The position numbers were made by a program, and so were the translations under genes. Below are positions 25,674 to 34,224 of a DNA stretch of 64,000 nt, piece after piece. Origin of the DNA: G965226155 sp965226155 (lineage in GTDB: Bacteria > Pseudomonadota > Gammaproteobacteria > Eutrophobiales > Eutrophobiaceae). The notes beneath the pieces were generated by a model, which searched no databases, was not told the origin of the DNA, and saw only the letters and a list, made by a program, of their open reading frames with translations. How positions within the stretch are numbered: the stretch's first letter is position 1; each line of letters starts with the position of its first letter. The stretch covers positions 2,232,001 through 2,296,000 of the forward strand of contig OZ245331.1 of NCBI GenBank assembly GCA_965226155.1, read 5' to 3'.

Positions 25674-26254
25674 TTGATCACAACGACTCCAGTAAAACCG
25701 AGAAATGCCATAGACATTAGACCAAGTGTTATTAACAACATAGCAACTCCCTGGAACGGCACGGGTACATCGGCATCAGTAATCCGCTCACGCATCGACG
25801 TTATCACTAGTAGTACCAGACCAAAGCCGATGGCACTACCAAGCCCGGATAAAAATGATCCAACCAGGCCAATATTAGTCTTAATATTCAATAAAGCTAT
25901 GCCGGTAACAGTAGAGTTGGCAATCACGATCGATATATACAAACGGATACGCTCATGTAGCGCTGGTTTTAGTTTCCTGATAAACCATTCTAGTATCATA
26001 ATGGTTGCGCTGATTAATAATACGAAGCTGATTAATTGTAAGTAGACAAGGTCTAGTGGTAGCAGCACATAGAAATGTAGCAGATAGGTAATCACGGTTG
26101 TAAACGGGGCCACGATTAGCATGAGAATACACAGGTGATAGGTAGCTTCTATCCGTTTGGATACTGCAATCGCTGGGTCAACGCCTAGCATGTAATCTAG
26201 CACCAGGTTATTAACCAGGCTAGTGCTGATTATAATTAAAAAAAGTTCAGTCAC
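25670..26254 (-). CDS. rsxA: Rnf electron transport complex subunit A lacking both iron-ligand cysteines
   Basis: Six-helix membrane subunit homologous to NqrE. I place the start at GTG 26254, which gives MTELFLIIISTSLVNNLVL, aligning residue for residue with E. coli RsxA. An ATG at 26287 overlaps metG and adds eleven unlikely residues. RERITDADVPVPFQG and the C-terminal LMSMAFLGFTGVV identify it as RsxA and not RsxE. In known RnfA/NqrE one cysteine lies in LGLCP (Cys26) and one in TNCAV; with a matching pair from RnfE/NqrD they bind an iron-sulfur centre within the membrane. Here these positions read LGVDP (Asp26) and ANSTV (Ser114). The GAC codon differs from a cysteine codon at two bases, so it is not a simple read error. 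Confidence 0.92.
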   Translation of the reverse strand: MTELFLIIISTSLVNNLVLDYMLGVDPAIAVSKRIEATYHLCILMLIVAPFTTVITYLLHFYVLLPLDLVYLQLISFVLLISATIMILEWFIRKLKPALHERIRLYISIVIANSTVTGIALLNIKTNIGLVGSFLSGLGSAIGFGLVLLVITSMRERITDADVPVPFQGVAMLLITLGLMSMAFLGFTGVVVIK

Positions 26255-26255
26255 A

Positions 26256-26630
26256 TTATTTGATACGCATCCCCGGTTCTGCACCATTGTCAGGACTCAA
26301 AAGAAATATATCCTTATCACCCGGACCCGCTGCTAGCACCATGCCTTCGGAAGTTCCAAAACGCATCTTCCGCGGCTGTAGGTTGGCCACCATCATAGTC
26401 AATCGACCCTCCAGTGTCTGCGGATCGTAGGCTACCTTTATCCCAGCGAAAACATTTTTTGTTTCACCGCCGATGTCCAACGTCAGTTGCAGCAGTTTGT
26501 CTGCGCCTTCTACCAGTTCTGCCTTGATAATACGAGCGACACGCATGTCAACTTTGCTGAAATCATCGATGGTAATCTCAGTCGCAACTGGATTGTCTTG
26601 TAGCTGATTAGTAACCAGTTTCTCTTCTCC
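26256..26630 (-). CDS. metG: MetG C-terminal tRNA-binding domain, separated by an in-frame stop
   Basis: This is the Trbp111-like oligonucleotide-binding dimerisation domain normally fused to the C-terminus of methionyl-tRNA synthetase: DDFSKVDMRVARI, EGADKLLQLTLDIGGE, NVFAGI, VANLQPRKMRFGTSEGMVLA and FLLSPDNGAEPG. It is in the same frame as the catalytic part and follows directly after its TAA (26631-26633). The first ATG (26546) falls inside the domain. Translation might restart at CTG 26618, preceded by GGAGAAGAG, so this could be a natural fission into two proteins. Equally, one glutamine codon may have become TAA. rsxA begins one base after its stop. Confidence 0.8.
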   Translation of the reverse strand, partial: GEEKLVTNQLQDNPVATEITIDDFSKVDMRVARIIKAELVEGADKLLQLTLDIGGETKNVFAGIKVAYDPQTLEGRLTMMVANLQPRKMRFGTSEGMVLAAGPGDKDIFLLSPDNGAEPGMRIK

Positions 26631-28289
26631 TTATGAAGTTAAATCTTCTTTGCTGTCTTCTTTCATAGCGTCGATCTTACCCTTTTCTACTCGGATCAGA
26701 AGTGGTGTGAATTGATGAATTGTATGTCCAAGCAATGGTGTATGTAAGTCGTTCCATTCAAGTGGTTGAATGTTTAAAAAAACTTCGGATTCTCTAGCAA
26801 GCCCTGGTAATACCGGTTTTAGGTAAAGTATTAACAGACGGAAACAATTCAGACTCATGCTGCAGACGGACTGCAGTTCGTCGTCACGCCCTTCTTCTTT
26901 AGCAATAATCCAAGGTTTGTGCTCGTCTATGTATTGGTTCACTTCATCGGCGAGCAGCATGATCTCGCGCATGGCCTTGCTGTATTCCCGAGACTCATAA
27001 AGTTTTTTGATAGTTTTATTACCGCTAGTAGCAATCCGTTGATAAAGTTCGGCATTGGCTAATTCGCTGCTAAGATTACTTTTAAACTTTTTATTGATGA
27101 AGCCAGCACAACGACTAGCGATATTGACAACCTTACCCACCAAGTCAGAATTAACTCGCAATAAAAAGTCATCGAAATTTAGGTCAATATCATCGACGCC
27201 TGCATCCAGTTTTGCGGCATAATAATAGCGAAGATATTCCGGATTGAGATACTTCAAGTAGGTACTCGCCGTGATGAAGGTGCCGCGTGACTTAGACATC
27301 TTTTGTCCGTTTACCGTGAGAAAGCCGTGCACATAGATATTGCTTGGTTTGCGCAAACCACTACCTTCCAATATGGCCGGCCAGAAAAGGGCATGAAAGT
27401 ACATAATGTCTTTGCCAATGAAGTGATACATTTCCACCTTGCTGTCAGCTTGGATATAGTCGTCGAGATCAAGCCCCGTCCGTTCACACAGATTCTTCAG
27501 ACTTGCGAAGTAACCAATAGGCGCGTCTAGCCAGACGTAAAAGTATTTACCCGGTTTATCCGGGATCTCAAAGCCGAAATAAGGTTCATCTCGAGAGATG
27601 TCCCAATCCTGCAGGCCTGCGGTGAGCCATTCATCCAGTTTATTAGCGATCTCCGGTTGCAGGTTGGCACGAGTCCATTGGCGTAGCATCGACTCAAATT
27701 TCGGTAAGTTAAAAAACAGGTGTACCGATTCTTTTTTTATCGGCGTTGCACCCGACAAGGCCGACACTGGATTGACTAAATCAGTCGGGGTATATGTCCT
27801 GTTGCAGGACTCACACTGGTCACCATATTGATCACCTGCATGGCAAAATGGACATTCGCCGCGAATAAAACGGTCTGGTAGAAACATTTTTTTAACTGGA
27901 TCAAAGAACTGCTCAATGGTTTTTTCGGATATATACCCAGCTTGCTGCAGCTTTGTATAGATCATGGTGGATATTTCCCGATTCTCATCGGAATGTGTCG
28001 AATAATAATTATCAAAATCCACCGAAAACCCAGCGAAATCTTCACGGTGTTCATCCCAGATCCGATTAATAAGTTGCTCTGGTTTGATACCTTCTTGTTC
28101 TGCGCGCAACATTATCGGTGTTCCGTGGGCGTCATCAGCGCAAACGTACAAACAATCATGACCGCGCATCTTCTGAAATCGTACCCAGATATCTGTCTGA
28201 ATATATTCAACTAGATGGCCGATATGGATGGCGCCGTTAGCATAGGGCAGGGCGCTGGTGACCAGTATTTTTCTTTTACTTGCAGACAT
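26631..28289 (-). CDS. metG: Methionyl-tRNA synthetase, catalytic and anticodon-binding part
   Basis: Charges tRNA-Met with methionine. The 552 residues contain the class I signature AIHIGHLVEY near residue 20, the zinc-binding CPFCHAGDQYGDQCESC near 145, WLDAPIGYF, and KMSKSRGTFI near residue 333, followed by the anticodon-binding helical domain. E. coli MetG cut at about residue 550 is still active as a monomer, so this part should work alone. It ends at TAA in a charged linker (EDSKEDLTS), and the usual C-terminal domain follows in frame. It heads a minus-strand run metG-rsxABCDG and is divergent from apbC. Confidence 0.95.
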   Translation of the reverse strand: MSASKRKILVTSALPYANGAIHIGHLVEYIQTDIWVRFQKMRGHDCLYVCADDAHGTPIMLRAEQEGIKPEQLINRIWDEHREDFAGFSVDFDNYYSTHSDENREISTMIYTKLQQAGYISEKTIEQFFDPVKKMFLPDRFIRGECPFCHAGDQYGDQCESCNRTYTPTDLVNPVSALSGATPIKKESVHLFFNLPKFESMLRQWTRANLQPEIANKLDEWLTAGLQDWDISRDEPYFGFEIPDKPGKYFYVWLDAPIGYFASLKNLCERTGLDLDDYIQADSKVEMYHFIGKDIMYFHALFWPAILEGSGLRKPSNIYVHGFLTVNGQKMSKSRGTFITASTYLKYLNPEYLRYYYAAKLDAGVDDIDLNFDDFLLRVNSDLVGKVVNIASRCAGFINKKFKSNLSSELANAELYQRIATSGNKTIKKLYESREYSKAMREIMLLADEVNQYIDEHKPWIIAKEEGRDDELQSVCSMSLNCFRLLILYLKPVLPGLARESEVFLNIQPLEWNDLHTPLLGHTIHQFTPLLIRVEKGKIDAMKEDSKEDLTS

Positions 28290-28420
28290 AGCGATAATTA
28301 GTGATAACTAGCGCGTAAGTTAACATTATTGCAGGATAGTATGAAGTAAGCATGTGAAACAGGGTAATTAAAAATGATGTAAGATGGTGATAAATCAATA
28401 AACCAAACACTGTTGGATCT

Positions 28421-29512
28421 ATGCCTGATATAAATCGTGATCAAATCAATCAGATACTGATTGAAGTGGTGGATGAAAACCTACAGAAAGACATCATTTC
28501 TGCAAATGCCGTAAAGGATATCCGCATCAATAAGGACCAAGTAGATCTAACCATAGAACTCGGCTATCCCGCCGCTGGGTATCGTGACCGATTGGGGGAA
28601 GAAATTACTCGAGTAATTAGCTCCGTCGATAGTGTGAATTCAGTCAATGTGGATGTTGTTGTCGATATTACCTCTCATGCAGTACAAAAGGGGGTAAAGC
28701 CACTACAGAACGTCAAAAATACCATTGCTGTTGCCTCTGGCAAAGGAGGTGTCGGCAAATCTACTACTGCAGTTAATCTAGCACTTGCCTTACAGGCGGA
28801 AGGGGCAACAGTGGGGATACTGGATGCGGATATTTATGGACCGAGTCAGCCACGTATGCTCGGGTGCCAAGGTAGACCGGAAAGTCCGGACGGGAAATCC
28901 ATGGATCCGAAATTGAGCTACGGTTTGCAAACCATGTCTATTGGATATCTGATCGATGAGGAAACGCCCATGATCTGGCGTGGACCGATGGTGACCTCAG
29001 CATTGGAACAACTTTTGGGGGAAACCAACTGGAAAGAATTAGATTATCTGGTGATTGATCTACCGCCGGGAACCGGTGATATACAGTTAACCTTATGTCA
29101 AAAGATCCCCGTGAGCGGTGCGGTGATCGTTACTACACCGCAGGACATCGCCTTATTAGATGCGCGAAAAGCATTAAAGATGTTCCAGAAAGTGGAGGTG
29201 TCGGTGCTTGGTATTATCGAAAATATGAGCACCCATATTTGTAGCCAGTGCGGACATGAAGAATTTATCTTTGGTTCGGGTGGCGGTCAACAGATGGCGA
29301 CCCAATATGGCGTTAATCTGCTGGGTAGTTTGCCATTGGACATCCGTATCAGAGAGGGGGTGGATAATGGTAAGCCTACAGTGGCCATAGCTCCCGATTC
29401 CGCTATCACGCTGAACTATCGTTCCATTGCGCGCAAAACAGCTGCTCAACTGGCGATGCAAACTAAAGACTATAGTGCGAAGTTTCCAAAAATTGTTGTC
29501 GAAAATACATGA
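28421..29512 (+). CDS. apbC: Iron-sulfur cluster carrier ApbC/Mrp
   Basis: ParA/MinD-type ATPase that binds and transfers Fe-S clusters. The 363 residues begin with a DUF59 (MIP18-like) domain to about residue 85, then the deviant Walker A VASGKGGVGKSTTAVNLAL near 105, Walker B DYLVIDLPPGTGD, and the cluster-binding CSQCGHEEF pair near residue 273. GPMVTSALEQLL is also conserved. It starts 131 bases from the divergent metG, as in E. coli, where metG and mrp are likewise divergent neighbours. Confidence 0.94.
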   Translation: MPDINRDQINQILIEVVDENLQKDIISANAVKDIRINKDQVDLTIELGYPAAGYRDRLGEEITRVISSVDSVNSVNVDVVVDITSHAVQKGVKPLQNVKNTIAVASGKGGVGKSTTAVNLALALQAEGATVGILDADIYGPSQPRMLGCQGRPESPDGKSMDPKLSYGLQTMSIGYLIDEETPMIWRGPMVTSALEQLLGETNWKELDYLVIDLPPGTGDIQLTLCQKIPVSGAVIVTTPQDIALLDARKALKMFQKVEVSVLGIIENMSTHICSQCGHEEFIFGSGGGQQMATQYGVNLLGSLPLDIRIREGVDNGKPTVAIAPDSAITLNYRSIARKTAAQLAMQTKDYSAKFPKIVVENT

Positions 29513-29604
29513 CTAGTCATTTTTCAATCTACACTATCTTGGTGGTATGGAAGAAGATAGAATTCATGAAAAGAACAATAAATTAGCGAAGAGCAACTAA
29601 TTTA

Positions 29605-30171
29605 ATGAGTATAAAAAGTGATAAATGGATCCGCCGTATGGCAAAGGAACAAGGTCTAATAGACCCATTCGAGCCTAACCAAATTAAAAAAAATGGAACA
29701 GGACGAATTGTTTCTTATGGTACTTCTAGCTACGGATATGATGTACGCTGCGCGCCGGAATTTCGTATTTTTACCAATATCAATTCTGCGGTGGTCGACC
29801 CGAAGTCATTCGACGATAATAGTTTTGTTAACGTAGATGCAGATGTATGTATTATCCCACCTAACTCATTTGCCCTTGCGCGTACAGTTGAGTTTTTTCG
29901 AATTCCCAGAAACATCCTGACCATCTGCCTAGGTAAATCAACCTATGCCCGCTGTGGCATCATCGTCAATGTCACGCCGCTGGAGCCAGAGTGGGAGGGC
30001 CACGTCACCTTGGAATTCTCTAACTCTACACCTTTGCCGGCAAGGATCTACGCAAATGAAGGCGTAGCACAGGTCATCTTCCTGGAGTCGGATGAAGTCT
30101 GCGAAATTTCCTACAAGGATCGAGGTGGTAAATACCAAGGACAAACTGGAGTAACTTTGCCCAAGACCTGA
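29605..30171 (+). CDS. dcd: dCTP deaminase
   Basis: Deaminates dCTP to dUTP, feeding dUMP to thymidylate synthase. The 188-residue length matches the enterobacterial enzyme. Motifs are GTSSYGYDVRCAPEFRIF, PPNSFALARTVEFFRIPRN, GKSTYARCGIIVNVTPLEPE with the catalytic glutamate further on in WEGHVTLEFSNSTPLPA, and ANEGVAQVIF, ending in GGKYQGQTGVTLP. Monofunctional type by length. Follows apbC by about 90 bases, a pairing seen in other gammaproteobacteria. Confidence 0.95.
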   Translation: MSIKSDKWIRRMAKEQGLIDPFEPNQIKKNGTGRIVSYGTSSYGYDVRCAPEFRIFTNINSAVVDPKSFDDNSFVNVDADVCIIPPNSFALARTVEFFRIPRNILTICLGKSTYARCGIIVNVTPLEPEWEGHVTLEFSNSTPLPARIYANEGVAQVIFLESDEVCEISYKDRGGKYQGQTGVTLPKT

Positions 30172-30230
30172 GTGAGGGCACAGCGGTTCTAATGTGAAGT
30201 GCTTCGTTACCAACTTAAGGGGCTTTTAAT

Positions 30231-30932
30231 ATGAGTAAAAATAATTTTGTTTATAGCGCTCTTCTTTATCTGATACTTCCATTTGCCGCCATTGTTGCAC
30301 AGCCGGCGGTGCAAAATGACATCAATGCCAACTTCAAGTCAGAAGATCTTGATGTCGAACTCTGGAGTCAGCGATTTGAAGTAGAAGGCCGCGAAGTTTA
30401 TGACTTCCGTAATGAGATTATTGCTGCGATAGGGATTAAACATGGACAGACAGTTGCAGACGTCGGTGCAGGGACAGGGTTGTTTATCCCCCTACTAGCA
30501 GAGGTGACCGGTGATGACGGTAAAGTCTATGCTGTCGACATCAGCTCCAAATTTATTGACCATCTCAATCGTAAAGCTAAGGAGTTTGGTCTGGGGCAGG
30601 TTGAGACAATTCTAAGCAGTGAGCGAACTACCATGCTACCCGAAAATTCTGTAGATTTCATATTCACTAGCGATGCCTACCATCATTTTATTTATTATCA
30701 AGATATGCTGGCATCCATGCATAAGGCGTTAAAACCGGGTGGGCAATTGATTATTGTCGACTTTGATATTTCAAGTGAGGAAATATCCCCGAGACTTATC
30801 GAACATGTTGGAGCTACGAATACAAAAGAGATACTTACCCAACAAATATTGGATAATAATTTCAATCTGGTAGAAGACTTTACCCTAGATAGCATGAAAC
30901 AGAGCTTCATGCGACGCTTTAAAAAGAATTGA
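30231..30932 (+). CDS. Exported class I SAM-dependent methyltransferase
   Basis: A 233-residue protein with an N-terminal hydrophobic segment, FVYSALLYLILPFAAIVAQ, that looks like a cleavable signal peptide, followed by a methyltransferase fold: TVADVGAGTGLFIPLLAE (motif I, SAM binding), KVYAVDISSKFIDHL (motif II acidic residue), VDFIFTSDAYHHF and LKPGGQLIIVDFD. The substrate is unknown. SAM is cytosolic, so a periplasmic methyltransferase is odd; the protein may instead be an inner-membrane-anchored enzyme facing the cytosol. A good AAGGGG stretch precedes the ATG. It sits between dcd and an amino acid permease. Confidence 0.75.
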   Translation: MSKNNFVYSALLYLILPFAAIVAQPAVQNDINANFKSEDLDVELWSQRFEVEGREVYDFRNEIIAAIGIKHGQTVADVGAGTGLFIPLLAEVTGDDGKVYAVDISSKFIDHLNRKAKEFGLGQVETILSSERTTMLPENSVDFIFTSDAYHHFIYYQDMLASMHKALKPGGQLIIVDFDISSEEISPRLIEHVGATNTKEILTQQILDNNFNLVEDFTLDSMKQSFMRRFKKN

Positions 30933-30967
30933 AGTAGATACTCTTTAATTTTTCCGAAACTAACCTC

Positions 30968-32260
30968 ATGATAGGTTTGTATACCCTCATAGGTCTTGTC
31001 ATCGCCAATATGATCGGTGCAGGTGTATTTACTACTTCCGGTTTTGCGATGGGGGATCTGGGTTCGCCTATTTTGATCGTCCTTGCTTGGTTTATAGGCG
31101 GTTGTCTCGCCATGTGTGGCGCTCTTAGTTATGGCTCACTGTCAAAAATGATGCCAATCTCTGGCGGAGAATACCTGTTTCTTTCCCGAGTGATCCATCC
31201 CATGGTTGGTTTCGTTGCTGGATGGGTTTCACTGTTGGCTGGGTTCACTGGCGCTATTTCTTACGTAGCGATTACCTTCGAGAGTTATCTGCCTGTGATT
31301 TATCGCGAAATGACTCCGGATAATATCGTTGCTTCCGCCGTGATTCTCTTGGCTGCCTTGACCCACGGCTTGCGTATACAGCGAGGTACGTTATTGCAGA
31401 ACATTGCCGTCGCCACAAAGTTGATATTGATCTTTGGATTTATTGTATTTGCCTTTTTAGGTACGGAAGTTGGCGACTGGAACGGTGTGCAGGCTTATCA
31501 GCAGAATGCGCCGGCAGAATTTTCAATCTACACATTTGCTTTGACCCTGATGTGGATCTCCTTTAGTTATTCCGGTTTCAATGCTGCTATCTATATTGCC
31601 AGTGAAGTACCAGACGCGCGTAATATCATTCCTAAAGCCATGGTCTATGGTACGGCTATTACCATGATCATTTATTTGTTATTAAACGCTATCTTTGTTT
31701 TTGTACCTGGACCAGAAGCCATAGCCTTTAAACAAGATGTCGCGACTATCGCCGCCCGAGAACTGATGGGTGATTCTCTAGCAACTATAGTTCGTATTAT
31801 CATCTTAGTTGCTTTGTTCACTTCTGTTTCCGCTATGGTCATGATAGGCCCAAGGGTATATGCAAAGATGGCTGACGATGGTTTGATGCCGAAGCTTTTA
31901 CGTTTCAAGGGTGAGGTACCTAGTATGGCAATAGCGATGCAAGCCATACTGGCAATCATAGTAGTATGGATAGCCACCTTAAGGGAGTTGTTGTCTTATC
32001 TTGGATTTACACTAGGACTCAGTGCTGTGCTAACCGTTAGCAGCTTGTTTATCTTGGTCCGTCGCAGAGGGTTCGATCCTAGTCAACTGCCAGGATACCC
32101 ATGGGCACCGACGGTTTTCATCTTGTTTACGCTGTTGTTCGCTGGTCTTGCTGCAGAACGCGAACCTTGGCAAATGTTGGCGGCGATCATCACCATCCTC
32201 TCAGGTGTCGTGCTGTATTATGCGGTCGCACCAAGCTTAAATGTGAAGTCCCTCGACTAA
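30968..32260 (+). CDS. APC-superfamily amino acid permease
   Basis: A 430-residue membrane protein with about twelve hydrophobic segments. The first helix contains IGLVIANMIGAGVFTTSGF, the unwound substrate-binding GAGVFT motif of the amino acid/polyamine/organocation family, and GGEYLFLSRVIHPMVGFVAGW and ASEVPDARNIIPKA are also typical. The substrate cannot be told from sequence. It begins 35 bases after the methyltransferase and its stop lies eight bases from the end of the convergent malic enzyme gene. Confidence 0.82.
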   Translation: MIGLYTLIGLVIANMIGAGVFTTSGFAMGDLGSPILIVLAWFIGGCLAMCGALSYGSLSKMMPISGGEYLFLSRVIHPMVGFVAGWVSLLAGFTGAISYVAITFESYLPVIYREMTPDNIVASAVILLAALTHGLRIQRGTLLQNIAVATKLILIFGFIVFAFLGTEVGDWNGVQAYQQNAPAEFSIYTFALTLMWISFSYSGFNAAIYIASEVPDARNIIPKAMVYGTAITMIIYLLLNAIFVFVPGPEAIAFKQDVATIAARELMGDSLATIVRIIILVALFTSVSAMVMIGPRVYAKMADDGLMPKLLRFKGEVPSMAIAMQAILAIIVVWIATLRELLSYLGFTLGLSAVLTVSSLFILVRRRGFDPSQLPGYPWAPTVFILFTLLFAGLAAEREPWQMLAAIITILSGVVLYYAVAPSLNVKSLD

Positions 32261-32268
32261 AGGCTACA

Positions 32269-33888
32269 TCAATACTTAGGCTCATAAATATAATTTGTAA
32301 TAGCCTGTTCGACATCATCCGGTCTTTGAGCTCTAGCTAGTCCATGCTCAAATGCATAGTTTGCAACTTCTATAGCAATCTTTAGTGAAACATCACGAAT
32401 GTTTTTCATTGGTGGATAGATTGATCCTTGTTGCAAATCAGCCTTTGTCCCCTGTTGTGCGAGACAACGGGCAGCGACCAGGAACATGTCATCGGTGATC
32501 ATCTTGCTCTTACTGATGATGGCGCCAAGGCCGATACCTGGAAAGATGTAGACGTTGTTGCCTTATCCCGGTCGAAACCTCTGTTCTTGACAAGTTATCT
32601 CGCCAAAGGGGCTACCGCTAGCGAAGATCACTTTGCCATTACTCCATTCATAGGCGTCCTGTGCGGTGCATTCGGCTCTGGAAGTCGGATTGGAGAGAGC
32701 AAAGATGGTGGGATGTTCGTAAAGATGACACATTGTCTCTACCACTTCACGGGTGAAGGTGTTCGGTGAGCCCGTAGCGCCTATCAACACGTGAGGTTTA
32801 ATGGTTTTGATTGCCGGGACAAAGCTGATGGGTTCATGCTCATGTGCATAGGGTAAATTATGTGGCATGAGACCAGGGCTTCCTTTAACCACAAGACCAT
32901 TTATATCCACGAACCATAAGCGCTTGCGTGCTTCATCTTCCGTGATGCCTTCTTTTTGAAACGCATAACAGATTAAATCTGCGATCCCTGTCGCCGCAGA
33001 CCCGGCGCCGAGAAACGTGATACGCAGATCAGTGAAATTTAATCCTGATAACTGTGTACTCGCATACACACCAGCCAATGCCACACCGGCTGTGCCCTGA
33101 ATATCATCATTGAAGCAAAGGATACGATCACGATATTTTTGTAGCAGGGCATAAGCGTTAGGCGTTAAAAAGTCTTCGAACTGAATCAACGCTTCAGGAA
33201 ATACATGGGATGCCGCATCGATGAATTCGTCCACGATCTCGAAGTATTCCTCACCGGTGGGTCGATTCTGGTTAATGTCGAGGTATAGCGAGTCGTTCAG
33301 TAATTTCTTGTTGTTAGTACCGACATCCAGCATCACTGGTAGGCATTGATGGGGTTGGATCCCAGCGCACGCCACATAGAGTGTCAGTTTGCCTAAGGGG
33401 ATGCCTATGCCGTTTGCGCCGAGATCGCCCAGGCCAAGGATGCGTTCGCCATCGGTCACCACGATTACTCGAATATTTCTATATGGCCAGTTGTTAAGGA
33501 CATCCTTCATCTCACCTTTATCTTCAGCTGTCACATATAATCCCCTAGGCCTACGATATAGATGCGCGAATTCTTTGCAGGCTTGACTCACCGTCGGTGT
33601 ATAGATCAATGGCATAGTCTCTTCGATTGTGTTCATAATGATGTTATAGAACAATCGTTCATTCCGTGATTGCAGGGCAGTAAGGAATACATAACGTTCG
33701 ATGTCATCTTGCTTACGGTGCATGTCTTCTAGCGCTCGTTGCATTTGTATTTCAAGGGAAGATACTCTAGGCGGTAATAAACCCCGCAACTTGAATTGTC
33801 TACGTTCATCTTCAGTAAACGCAGTATCTTTGTTAAGCGATGCGCTGTTAAGTATCTGAAAGCCTTCCGGCTGGTATTTTTCACTCAT
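32269..33888 (-). pseudogene. maeA: NAD-dependent malic enzyme interrupted by an in-frame stop
   Basis: Would oxidatively decarboxylate malate to pyruvate. The first 441 codons hold the malic enzyme signature (YTPTVSQACKEF, RRPRGLYVT, VVTDGERILGLGDLGANG), FNDDIQGTAGVALAG for metal binding, and FLGAGSAATGIADLI for NAD. A TAA at 32563-32565 then interrupts the near-invariant PGQGNN motif: the sequence reads RFRPG, stop, GNNVYIFPGIGLGAI. Reading continues in the same frame for another 97 codons to YIYEPKY, exactly the rest of the family. A CAA to TAA change (C to T) explains it. The truncated product lacks the C-terminal part of the NAD domain and is probably inactive. A sequence error is possible. 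Confidence 0.88.
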
Positions 33889-33917
33889 AGGAAGTTTGAG
33901 GATTCGCTCAAAATAGA

Positions 33918-34110
33918 TTATCCACTTCGGACAGGTGTGTAGATGGTAACGGCTTCTTGTGTCCCTTTTACTTTAAGCCAGCTTTGGGATCTGTCGTTTT
34001 TTGTATGTTTGTAATTCAATAATACCGCGGACATCCAGAATCTCACTATCGGCAGCATTTAGTGAAGTCGTTACCAATATTAATAAGCCGATACAAATCC
34101 AGGGTTTCAC
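33918..34110 (-). pseudogene. Small exported protein with a +1 frameshift
   Basis: From GTG 34110 the frame encodes a clear signal peptide (KPWICIGLLILVTTSLNAA) and then DSEILDVRGIIELQTYK. At a run of six A on the coding strand (33997-34002) the reading frame runs out into a stop after about ten codons, while the +1 frame continues as NDRSQSWLKVKGTQEAVTIY to TAA 33918. Removing one A from the run joins the two into a periplasmic protein of about 63 residues. I do not recognise a family. It is on the same strand as maeA and fills most of the otherwise empty interval between maeA and cysG. Confidence 0.45.
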
Positions 34111-34224
34111 AATTTCCGAACCTTAGGACTATAATTTTTTCATTGGTAGACTAGTTAATATCAATAATGTTCTTAGTATAAGGATAATCAGTTAATGTGG
34201 CTAAATATCCTGTAAAATATTTTC

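Noticed and set aside
25670..26254. This subunit being RsxE rather than RsxA
   Set aside because: VNNLVL at the N-terminus, IALLNI after the second site and the C-terminal AFLGFTGVV are RsxA features; RsxE has a longer C-terminus and different motifs.
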